DNA of 5,492 nt from Akkermansia sp. (lineage in GTDB: Bacteria; Verrucomicrobiota; Verrucomicrobiia; Verrucomicrobiales; Akkermansiaceae): the NCBI GenBank assembly GCA_020047775.1, contig JAIFNK010000019.1:1-5492 (forward strand). The letters run 5' to 3'. Both the position numbers and the translations under genes were made by a program. Within the stretch, counting starts at the first letter, position 1, and every line of letters starts with the position of its first letter. Shown in pieces: positions 1 to 4,697 of the stretch. The notes below the pieces were generated by a model. The model saw nothing but the letters and a program-made list of their open reading frames with translations, was not told where the DNA came from and searched no databases.

Positions 1-1063
1 CGTCGGGAAACAGGAGGTAGCGGTCGTTTTTCCAGCTGGAGGCGATTTCCAACGCGGCTCCGACATCGCCGAGCGGTGTGAGCCAGAGACGCAAGCCGAG
101 CTCGCCGGCGCTCTCGGTTAGGAAGGGTTCTTCGGGAACGGCCGGCAGGTCCAGTGCCATGGGTTCCGAGGCGGGCTCCGCGGGGAAAAAGACCGCTCGC
201 GTGGTCTGTGGCGGGCTGCGGAAGGCGGCGTGTAGCGCGTCGTTGCTGCGGACGTAGAGGGTGTCGGCGAGGGCTTTGCCGTCGGTGACCGGGAAGGTGG
301 TTAGACCCTGGAGGAATGGCGACAGGCTGGCCATGAGTTGCTCGGCCTCGGTGTTTTCCTTCATGGGCATGAAGCCGATCGTCCGGGCGTTCGCCGCATA
401 GAATCGCGCCTCGGAGCCGGCGGCGGCTCCCTGGTGAAGCGCCTCGCGGGCACGCGAGGCGTCATCTCCCGGGTAGGCCGGGCCGGGCGGGAAATTCTGA
501 TGGAAGAGGATGCGGGAGAGCAACCGTACGAGCGCCGCCTGGTCCGGGATGTTCTTGATGTCGAAGCGGTCGGTGACCCAGCCCTCACCGGTGAGATCGT
601 CGAACCAGCCACGGGCACCCACGGCGCGCACGGCGGTGAGCTGGGCTAACAAGTCATCGTCCGGACGCAGCCAGCCGATGTATTTGTAGGATTCCTGGCG
701 GTCGTCGATGCCGGCCGGGCCGAAGCGGCTTTCCATGGCGGCGGCGATCCGGTCGCGGAGTTCTTCGCTGGCGATTCGATGGAGGACCGGGCTGGACAGG
801 AACCGCAGGCCGAATTCTTTTTCCACGCGGTCGATCATTTCCTGCGGCACGGCGAGTTCTCCGCCGCCCTGGGCGAGGGAGCGCAGTGATTCGTTCTCGC
901 GGCGGAGCATCTCGTTTTCCTCGCCGGCGATGCGGAGTTGGTTTTCGAGTCCCGCTAGATCGGTCGTGCCGGCGGATGAACGCCAGTGGAGTCCTTGGAG
1001 AATGCCGGCGGCACCGATGGCGCCTCCGAGGAGCCAGGGCAGCAAGGTCTGGGGAGATGGCAC
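1..1063 (-). CDS. Membrane-anchored coiled-coil protein with a degenerate metallopeptidase-like domain (3' end beyond window)
   Basis: The frame is open for 354 codons from GTG 1063 to the left edge with no stop, so the C-terminus is missing. Residues 7-26 form one hydrophobic segment (LLPWLLGGAIGAAGILQGL), probably an N-terminal membrane anchor. Residues 36-64 give a leucine/asparagine heptad pattern (L36, L39, L43, N50, L53, N57, L60), so a short coiled coil. From about 148 the order of motifs recalls bacterial and archaeal zinc metallopeptidases of the type 'FYD...HELTHALQDQHF...EGDA...FPYxxG...PPxSTEQVLHP...GWxGDRY'. Here the matching segments are GWFDD (152-156), LVRLLSRILFHQNF (178-191), ALHQGAA (208-214), FPVTDG (257-262), PPQTTRAVFFPAE (284-296) and WKNDRY (344-349). 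The HExxH position reads RLLSR and the ligand Glu reads Gln, so catalysis is probably lost. GTG 1063 is chosen because the anchor follows directly and no other usable start lies nearby; no clear Shine-Dalgarno is visible. It begins 23 bases after the stop of the secreted-protein gene, so co-transcription is likely. The coding region is certain; the family link is inference from motif order. Confidence 0.85.
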   Translation of the reverse strand, partial: MPSPQTLLPWLLGGAIGAAGILQGLHWRSSAGTTDLAGLENQLRIAGEENEMLRRENESLRSLAQGGGELAVPQEMIDRVEKEFGLRFLSSPVLHRIASEELRDRIAAAMESRFGPAGIDDRQESYKYIGWLRPDDDLLAQLTAVRAVGARGWFDDLTGEGWVTDRFDIKNIPDQAALVRLLSRILFHQNFPPGPAYPGDDASRAREALHQGAAAGSEARFYAANARTIGFMPMKENTEAEQLMASLSPFLQGLTTFPVTDGKALADTLYVRSNDALHAAFRSPPQTTRAVFFPAEPASEPMALDLPAVPEEPFLTESAGELGLRLWLTPLGDVGAALEIASSWKNDRYLLFPD

Positions 1064-1086
1064 GGCGGAATGAAAAAAGCGAGGGC

Positions 1087-1638
1087 TCAGCGTTCCCCGT
1101 TTTTGAAGGGATTCGATTCGAGGGCGGAAGCTTTCACGCCGAACACTTGCTCGAAGGTTTTTCCCGGAAGCAGGTTGAAAACGATGGGCGCGCTACGTTT
1201 GCCTTCCGCGTCGTAGAGGTAAACGACCTTCTGCACGGGAAGCTCCTTGCCGTTAGCTGGATTGAGGCGCCTCACTTGGGAGTCGAACATGAGCTCCTCG
1301 ACAAGCTGGCCGGTCACCCGGTGGTAGCCGTAGCTGACCTTGAACATTTCCCGGTTCTGCCCGTCCTTGATTTTGCAGCCCAACGGATTTCCATCCGCGT
1401 CCATCCGATAGGTGGTGAGCATGCTGAGCACGCCGTTGGGCGAGACGGTTTTCTTGGTCAGCGTGCGGCTGTCGGGGCTGCGGATGAAAACCGCGCGAGA
1501 TCCATCCTCCATTTTCATGCAGCGCACGTTCGGGCCGTCCACGGTCTCGATATCGCTCGCAAGGCAGGAAGCGGAAAACAGAAGTCCTGCGGCGATCCCG
1601 CGGATATTCCAAGTTGCCAGAAGGTTCATAGGCCACAA
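1087..1638 (-). CDS. Small secreted protein of unknown function
   Basis: This is a 183-residue protein I do not recognise. Residues 5-27 form a signal peptide: N-region NLLATWNIR, hydrophobic core GIAAGLLFSAS, likely signal peptidase I cleavage after CLA (residue 27). SASC is not a good lipobox, so a lipoprotein is less likely. The mature part is polar and probably beta-rich. It contains 'YRMDADGNPLG' (77-87) and 'YLYDAEGKR' (140-148), which resemble single YD/RHS-type beta strands. Two cysteines (40 and 88) could pair after export. The start is taken as TTG 1638 because GGAGGTG (1651-1645) lies 6 bases before it. The in-frame ATG at 1629 (three codons later) is the alternative, but its spacing from that site would be 15 bases. 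Upstream in-frame starts to 1722 would overlap folP and add non-signal sequence. It is first in a likely two-gene unit with the coiled-coil gene and divergent from folP. Confidence 0.8.
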   Translation of the reverse strand: MWPMNLLATWNIRGIAAGLLFSASCLASDIETVDGPNVRCMKMEDGSRAVFIRSPDSRTLTKKTVSPNGVLSMLTTYRMDADGNPLGCKIKDGQNREMFKVSYGYHRVTGQLVEELMFDSQVRRLNPANGKELPVQKVVYLYDAEGKRSAPIVFNLLPGKTFEQVFGVKASALESNPFKNGER

Positions 1639-1644
1639 GGTAGG

Positions 1645-1651
1645 CACCTCC
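1645..1651 (-). promoter_or_regulatory. Shine-Dalgarno GGAGGTG that favours a TTG start
   Basis: Read on the minus strand, GGAGGTG is a near-perfect anti-16S match, 6 bases before TTG 1638 and 15 before ATG 1629. It is the best ribosome binding site in the window; most other genes here have none that is obvious. Confidence 0.6.
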
Positions 1652-1680
1652 GGCGGACGCTGCAAGCCGCCAATTGAACG

Positions 1681-2568
1681 ATGATTTGGAAAACACGCCG
1701 CGGGACTCTCGATCTTTCCCACCGGGGGCAGGTGATGGGGATTTTGAATGTGACGCCGGATTCGTTTTCAGACGGCGGCGAGCATTTGGGGATCCCGGTG
1801 GCGCTCGCGCATGCCCGCCGGATGATCGCCGAGGGGGCGGGGGTGATTGACATCGGCGGGGAATCGACCCGGCCGGGCGCGGAGCCGGTTCCGTTGGCGG
1901 AGGAAATCGCGCGGACGGTTCCGTTGGTGGCGGCGCTGCGTGCCGAGTGGGACGGGTTGATTTCGATCGATACCTCGAAGGCGGCCGTCGCGGAGGCCGC
2001 GCTCGCCGCCGGCGCGGATATCGTGAATGACGTGAGTGGACTGCTGGCGGATCCGGAGATGGCGGGGGTTTGCGCGGACCACTGCTGCGGGGTGGTGGTG
2101 ATGCACATGCAGGGCACTCCAAGATCGATGCAAATCGCTCCGCATTATTCGGACGTGGTTGCGGAGGTGGGGGAGTTTTTTCGGGAGCGCTTGCGAAGTC
2201 TGGTCGCGGCGGGCATCGATCCCGAGGCGCTGTGTTTCGACCCCGGAATTGGATTTGGGAAGACCTTGGAGCACAATCTGGCGTTGCTTCGGGGGCTTGG
2301 GGAACTTTCCGCGGCCGGACGGCCGCTGCTGCTGGGGGTTTCCCGGAAGTCGTTTCTCGGCAGGATACTCAGAACCGACGATGTGGATGCCCGGGAGTGG
2401 CCGACCGTCGCGATCACGGCCAACGCCCGCGAAAAAGGGGTAATGCTTCATCGGGTGCATGCCGTCCGGCCGAATTTCGAAGCGCTGCGGATGACGGAAG
2501 CGATCTTGGGAAACATCGAACATCGAACGCCCAACATCGAAGTGAATAAAAAAGCGCGTGCCGGATGA
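1681..2568 (+). CDS. folP: Dihydropteroate synthase
   Basis: It condenses 6-hydroxymethyl-7,8-dihydropterin diphosphate with p-aminobenzoate to give 7,8-dihydropteroate, the sulfonamide-targeted step of cytoplasmic folate synthesis (EC 2.5.1.15). The 295-residue product has all the TIM-barrel signatures: MGILNVTPDSFSDGG (19-33), DIGGESTRPGA (57-67), SIDTSK (95-100), NDVSG (116-120), VMHMQGTPRSMQ (140-151), FDPGIGFGK (186-194), GVSRKSFLG (219-227) and RVH (258-260). The usual RVHDV reads RVHAV, while the substrate-contacting Arg and His are kept. ATG 1681 gives the normal short lead-in before the first strand; no clear Shine-Dalgarno precedes it. The last residues, NIEHRTPNIEVNKKARAG, are not part of the fold and are encoded by a heptamer repeat plus downstream sequence. 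The gene is divergent from the secreted-protein gene and convergent with the amidase gene (3-base gap), so it is probably transcribed alone. Confidence 0.97.
   Translation: MIWKTRRGTLDLSHRGQVMGILNVTPDSFSDGGEHLGIPVALAHARRMIAEGAGVIDIGGESTRPGAEPVPLAEEIARTVPLVAALRAEWDGLISIDTSKAAVAEAALAAGADIVNDVSGLLADPEMAGVCADHCCGVVVMHMQGTPRSMQIAPHYSDVVAEVGEFFRERLRSLVAAGIDPEALCFDPGIGFGKTLEHNLALLRGLGELSAAGRPLLLGVSRKSFLGRILRTDDVDAREWPTVAITANAREKGVMLHRVHAVRPNFEALRMTEAILGNIEHRTPNIEVNKKARAG
2514..2541 (+). repeat. Four-unit 7-bp tandem repeat (CATCGAA) inside the folP 3' end
   Basis: Units of exactly seven bases follow each other: CATCGAA (2514), CATCGAA (2521), the degenerate CGCCCAA (2528) and CATCGAA (2535). In the folP frame this gives NIEHRTPNIE; on the other strand it reads SMLGVRCSMF. 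Translations of this type (SMFDVRCSMFDV, NIEHRTPNIEH) recur in spurious or extended proteins of Verrucomicrobiota and related phyla, as I recall, which points to a dispersed intergenic repeat that folP now reads into. Confidence 0.7.
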
Positions 2569-2571
2569 TCC

Positions 2572-3618
2572 TCAGTCCTGCGGTGCCACGACGGGCTTGC
2601 GACTGACGGCGAAGCGATATTTACCGATCGCATCGACGATCCCGGTGGCGACCGCGCTCTGATAGGCCTGGTTTTCGATGAGCCGCGCCTCGTAGGGATG
2701 ACTCATGAAGCCGCCTTCGAGCAAAATTGCGGGATGACTGACTCCGGAAAGCACGCTGAAACGGGCGCGCTTGATTCCGCGGTCGAGGGTGTTTTTGCCA
2801 AGACGCCGGAGGATCGAGCCGTGCACGGACGTGGCGAGCGCGATGTTCGCCGAATCATGCTCATTTCCCGCGCGGGTCTGGAGATCGGCCGCCTTGAAGT
2901 TGGCATCGTAGTGGGGGACACCGGGTGGCGAGAGAGTGAACGTCTCGATTCCGCGGGCGGCACTGCCTCCGGAGTTGAAGTGGATGCTCACATAAATCGC
3001 ATTTTCCTTCACCAGGTTGGCGAAATGGACGCGCTCCTGGAGGGAGAGAAACACGTTGCTTTGGCGGGTCATCAATACCTTGAAGCCTTTTGCCTCCAGC
3101 TGTTTCTTGGCTAGGCTGGCGACCTTGAGGTTATAGTTCGCTTCGGTGCCGTAAGGATTGGTGGCTCCCGGATCTTTTCCGCCGTGGCCCGGGTCCAGGA
3201 TCACTGTCCGGAAGTCGCTCGCGTTCTGGATGAAATTCGGTCGCAGCACGGGGTCGATCAACTTGGCCAAGTCGATCCGGGAAACGTAGACTTTTTCGCC
3301 GACGGTGGCGATCTCATGACTGAAAACAAACTTCACGCTGTTCATCAGGCACTCGTTACCGCCGATTTTGAGGTTCATTTCAACCTTCGCGTTCTCCAAC
3401 ACGATCGAGCGGCCCACGCGGGTCATCTTTGAGAAGTTGTAAAATTTCTTAATGCTCTCAACGGAAACATATTCGCGCCCCTCGATTTTCGTAAGATCCC
3501 AACCGGCAGATGTTTCCGCGGACCGGGCGGTCCCGCCAATCGCGACCACCGCCAGGATCATTGCCAACGCACGGCGGAGCCAATTGGAAGAATGGGGACT
3601 TGTTGGTGAAATCTGCAC
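2572..3618 (-). CDS. Secreted N-acetylmuramoyl-L-alanine amidase (Amidase_3)
   Basis: This zinc enzyme cleaves the amide bond between N-acetylmuramic acid and L-alanine in peptidoglycan, acting in the periplasm in cell separation or wall turnover. Of 348 residues, 13-34 form a signal peptide (NWLRRALAMILAVVAIGG, cleavage near residues 33-34). Residues 40-127 form a beta-rich domain resembling the copper-amine-oxidase-N-like domains found before such amidases (REYVSVESIKKFY, VSRIDLAKLIDPVLRP). The catalytic domain runs from about 136: VILDPGHGGKDPGA (zinc His145), Glu159 in GTEANYNL (zinc), MTRQSNVFLSLQERVHFAN (183-201), YVSIHFNSGG (zinc His213) and LLEGGFMSHP with catalytic Glu301. All expected metal and catalytic residues are present. 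The start is GTG 3618; the later ATG (residue 20) would cut the signal peptide. No Shine-Dalgarno is visible, and a promoter-like sequence ends 12 bases upstream. It converges with folP. The enzyme class is sure; an amiA/B/C assignment is not justified. Confidence 0.95.
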   Translation of the reverse strand: MQISPTSPHSSNWLRRALAMILAVVAIGGTARSAETSAGWDLTKIEGREYVSVESIKKFYNFSKMTRVGRSIVLENAKVEMNLKIGGNECLMNSVKFVFSHEIATVGEKVYVSRIDLAKLIDPVLRPNFIQNASDFRTVILDPGHGGKDPGATNPYGTEANYNLKVASLAKKQLEAKGFKVLMTRQSNVFLSLQERVHFANLVKENAIYVSIHFNSGGSAARGIETFTLSPPGVPHYDANFKAADLQTRAGNEHDSANIALATSVHGSILRRLGKNTLDRGIKRARFSVLSGVSHPAILLEGGFMSHPYEARLIENQAYQSAVATGIVDAIGKYRFAVSRKPVVAPQD

Positions 3619-3630
3619 GGGTTTGGCGAG

Positions 3631-3659
3631 CTTGTATCAACTATGAAAACGAATGACAA
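3631..3659 (-). promoter_or_regulatory. Putative sigma-70-type promoter of the amidase gene
   Basis: On the minus strand TTGTCA (3659-3654) and TACAAG (3636-3631) are separated by 17 bases; they match the -35 and -10 consensus at 5/6 and 4/6 positions. The -10 ends 12 bases before GTG 3618, so the predicted transcript would have a leader of only a few bases, consistent with the missing Shine-Dalgarno. The match is by eye only. Confidence 0.35.
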
Positions 3660-3691
3660 CCGGATTTGTCGCTCGGAAATGGACTTTCCGA
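3655..3691. other. Two adjacent small hairpins between the DUF2103-like gene and the amidase gene
   Basis: TCGGAAA (3673-3679) pairs perfectly with TTTCCGA (3685-3691) around a 5-base loop. GACAA (3655-3659) pairs with TTGTC (3666-3670) around a 6-base loop. On the minus strand they lie 41-77 bases after the stop of the upstream gene, and the second is followed by ATTCGTTTTC, so they could be a weak terminator separating it from the amidase. On the plus strand the first is followed nine bases on by five T. Neither has a long T-tract directly after the stem. Confidence 0.35.
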
Positions 3692-3731
3692 TGTCGATTT
3701 TTGCAAGCTTTGATTCCCGCCCAAGACCCTT

Positions 3732-4010
3732 CTAGATCCGCAGGATCGCCTCGCTGATGGTGTCTTCCATGCCGGCATCCGTCCGGATGAAGATTTCCTG
3801 GAGGCCTTTCGCGGACTGGGTCACTGCCTTGAGGCCGCCCGGCACCTTGCGTTGGACTTTGAGTCCTCCGGTCGGGATCCCTTTTCCCAAGGATTTGCCA
3901 CCGTAGGAACGCCCGATGATCACGCCGACCACGCCCTCCATTGCCTCGATCCTGCGCATGATCTGGTGGCACTCCTTCGATGAGCTTTGATGACGTCCGC
4001 GTGAAGGCAT
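3732..4010 (-). CDS. Small basic protein, DUF2103-like (predicted metal-binding)
   Basis: This 92-residue protein has no signal peptide or membrane segment, so it is probably cytoplasmic. The core 'GVVGVIIGRSYGG' (26-38), 'GGLKVQRKVPGGLKAVTQ' (48-65) and 'AKGLQEIFIRTD' (67-78) resembles the DUF2103 family of predicted metal-binding proteins (pattern: G-x-I-x-P-G-x-I, then L-x-V-x-x-x-x-x-G-x-K-x-x-x-x-x-x-x-x-Q-E-V-F-V). The N-terminal RHQSSSKECH (6-15) supplies two His and one Cys where family members have a His-rich segment. The length is short but typical for such a domain. ATG 4010 is preceded by AAAAGAGCC, a poor ribosome site. The overlapping longer frame (4131-3637) has arginine/proline-rich shadow composition and was set aside. 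It is divergent from rpsO by 214 bases. The gene is probable; the family name is a recollection of pattern, not a search result. Confidence 0.75.
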   Translation of the reverse strand: MPSRGRHQSSSKECHQIMRRIEAMEGVVGVIIGRSYGGKSLGKGIPTGGLKVQRKVPGGLKAVTQSAKGLQEIFIRTDAGMEDTISEAILRI

Positions 4011-4094
4011 GGCTCTTTTGTGTTGGCTCGCCGCAGGGTAGTGGGGATTTTCCCGACAGGCGCGGAAATTCTTTCGGAACGGGTGATTCGCTGG

Positions 4095-4131
4095 GAAGGA
4101 GCTTTTTAAAAACTTCCTTCACCGGCCTCAA
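4095..4131 (-). promoter_or_regulatory. Putative promoter of the DUF2103-like gene with an overlapping palindrome
   Basis: On the minus strand TTGAGG (4131-4126) and TAAAAA (4108-4103) are 17 bases apart, each matching consensus at 4/6. An imperfect palindrome of two 13-base arms (4095-4107 and 4108-4120), with 11 of 13 positions paired and a TTTTTAAAAA centre, covers most of the spacer, the -10 and the predicted start point. That layout would suit an operator. It is a visual match without statistical support. I find no convincing promoter for rpsO on the other strand. Confidence 0.3.
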
Positions 4132-4149
4132 TTAACTTGCAAACTCGCG

Positions 4150-4199
4150 CGCCGGACGCTTTCTTCCGCGCTCAACCTCCAACCTAGGACGGTCCGGCG
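4150..4199 (+). promoter_or_regulatory. GC-rich long-range hairpin in the rpsO leader
   Basis: CGCCGGAC (4150-4157) is perfectly complementary to GTCCGGCG (4192-4199), enclosing 34 bases. The stem ends 25 bases before the rpsO ATG, which lacks a Shine-Dalgarno. S15 represses its own translation through leader structures in several bacterial phyla, with different folds in each, so this hairpin is a candidate for such a site. The function is inference. Confidence 0.4.
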
Positions 4200-4224
4200 A
4201 ACGCTGGATCCATCCCCTACGACC

Positions 4225-4485
4225 ATGGCCGATACCAAAGAAATCAACGAAAAAGACTATCAACTCCACGAAGGAGACACCGGAAGCGCCCCTTATCAAG
4301 TGGCTCTGCTCACCAAGCGGATCTTCCATCTCACGGACCATCTGAACATCCACAAAAAGGACTTCTCGTCCCGCCGTGGCCTGCTCACCTTGGTTTCCCA
4401 GCGCCGCAAATTGCTGGATTACATCAAGAAGGGTTCCGAAGAAAAGTATCAGCAGATCATTGCCGGCCTCGGACTCCGCCGCTAA
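4225..4485 (+). CDS. rpsO: 30S ribosomal protein S15
   Basis: S15 binds the central domain of 16S rRNA early in 30S assembly and forms bridge B4 with the 50S subunit. The 86-residue protein (E. coli 89) shows the family sequence [16 protein letters not shown] (18-33), [20 protein letters not shown] (35-54), [13 protein letters not shown] (57-69) and the C-terminal GLGLRR. The rRNA-contacting DTGS turn and the residues equivalent to E. coli His42, Asp49 and Ser52 are kept (His39, Asp46, Ser49). Two histidines of the common DHHS are replaced (DFSS). ATG 4225 is the only sensible start; the leader CCCCTACGACC has no Shine-Dalgarno. It is followed by a strong terminator and then pnp, the order conserved across many bacteria. 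Confidence 0.98.
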   Translation: MADTKEINEKDYQLHEGDTGSAPYQVALLTKRIFHLTDHLNIHKKDFSSRRGLLTLVSQRRKLLDYIKKGSEEKYQQIIAGLGLRR

Positions 4486-4500
4486 CCCAATTTCGCAAAT

Positions 4501-4530
4501 ACAGCCACGGGAAGTTCCCGTGGCTGTTTT
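4501..4530 (+). terminator. Intrinsic terminator after rpsO
   Basis: ACAGCCACGGGAA (4501-4513) and TTCCCGTGGCTGT (4515-4527) are exact inverted repeats, giving an 11-bp stem with an AAGTT loop, followed by TTTT (4527-4530). It lies 15 bases after the rpsO stop. It either ends most rpsO transcripts or partly limits read-through into pnp. Confidence 0.88.
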
Positions 4531-4535
4531 GCAAA

Positions 4536-4570
4536 GCGGTCCTGGCACTCGAAAATTCCGCCAGGATCGT
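4536..4570 (+). other. Hairpin 2 of the rpsO-pnp intergenic region
   Basis: TCCTGGC (4540-4546) pairs exactly with GCCAGGA (4560-4566) around a 13-base loop, and the stem extends outward by four pairs (4536-4539 with 4567-4570, two of them G-U). There is no T-tract, so it is not a terminator; it is more likely part of the pnp leader. Confidence 0.5.
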
Positions 4571-4582
4571 CGGACACTTCCC

Positions 4583-4612
4583 TCCGCAGCACGCCTATTT
4601 GCGTTCTGCGGA
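4583..4612 (+). other. Hairpin 3 of the rpsO-pnp intergenic region
   Basis: TCCGCAG (4583-4589) pairs exactly with CTGCGGA (4606-4612). After a single C-T mismatch, ACGC (4591-4594) pairs with GCGT (4601-4604), closing a 6-base loop CTATTT. An 11-pair stem with one symmetric mismatch and no following T-tract suggests a folded leader RNA, possibly an RNase processing site ahead of pnp. Confidence 0.55.
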
Positions 4613-4633
4613 ATTTGTCTGAAAACGATGAAT

Positions 4634-4660
4634 GCCCGTTCTGCATCCCGCCGGACGGGC
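4634..4660 (+). other. Hairpin 4, just upstream of pnp
   Basis: GCCCGTTC (4634-4641) pairs with GGACGGGC (4653-4660), eight pairs with one G-U, around an 11-base loop. It is followed by an A-rich single-stranded stretch (GAAAAAAGAAGAAAAAC) leading to the pnp ATG 37 bases later. It could shape ribosome access or PNPase self-binding. Confidence 0.45.
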
Positions 4661-4697
4661 CGTACGCACTGAAAAAAGAAGAAAAACAATACTGATT

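Noticed and set aside
1652..1671. GGCGG/CCGCC inverted repeat in the folP divergent region
   Set aside because: A 5-bp stem with a 10-base loop is expected by chance in GC-rich DNA, and no promoter pattern was found with it.
886..1677. Long plus-strand open frame (263 codons) opposite the two left-hand genes
   Set aside because: It is antisense to two frames with clear signal-peptide, membrane and motif content, and its own product has no recognisable domain.
1253..2122. Minus-strand frame (289 codons) opposite folP
   Set aside because: Its product is Pro/Arg/Ser low-complexity sequence, typical of an antisense frame of a GC-rich gene; folP explains the region.
2514..2541. CRISPR-like array
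   Set aside because: The units are 7 bp, directly contiguous and without spacers, and no cas gene is present.
3637..4131. Longer minus-strand frame (164 codons) overlapping the DUF2103-like gene
   Set aside because: Its composition is Arg/Pro/His-rich with no motif, whereas the 92-codon frame reads as a coherent conserved-looking domain.
4137..4165. TTGCAA ... TTTCTT as an rpsO promoter
   Set aside because: The -10 match is poor and overlaps the GC-rich leader stem, so there was too little support to list it.
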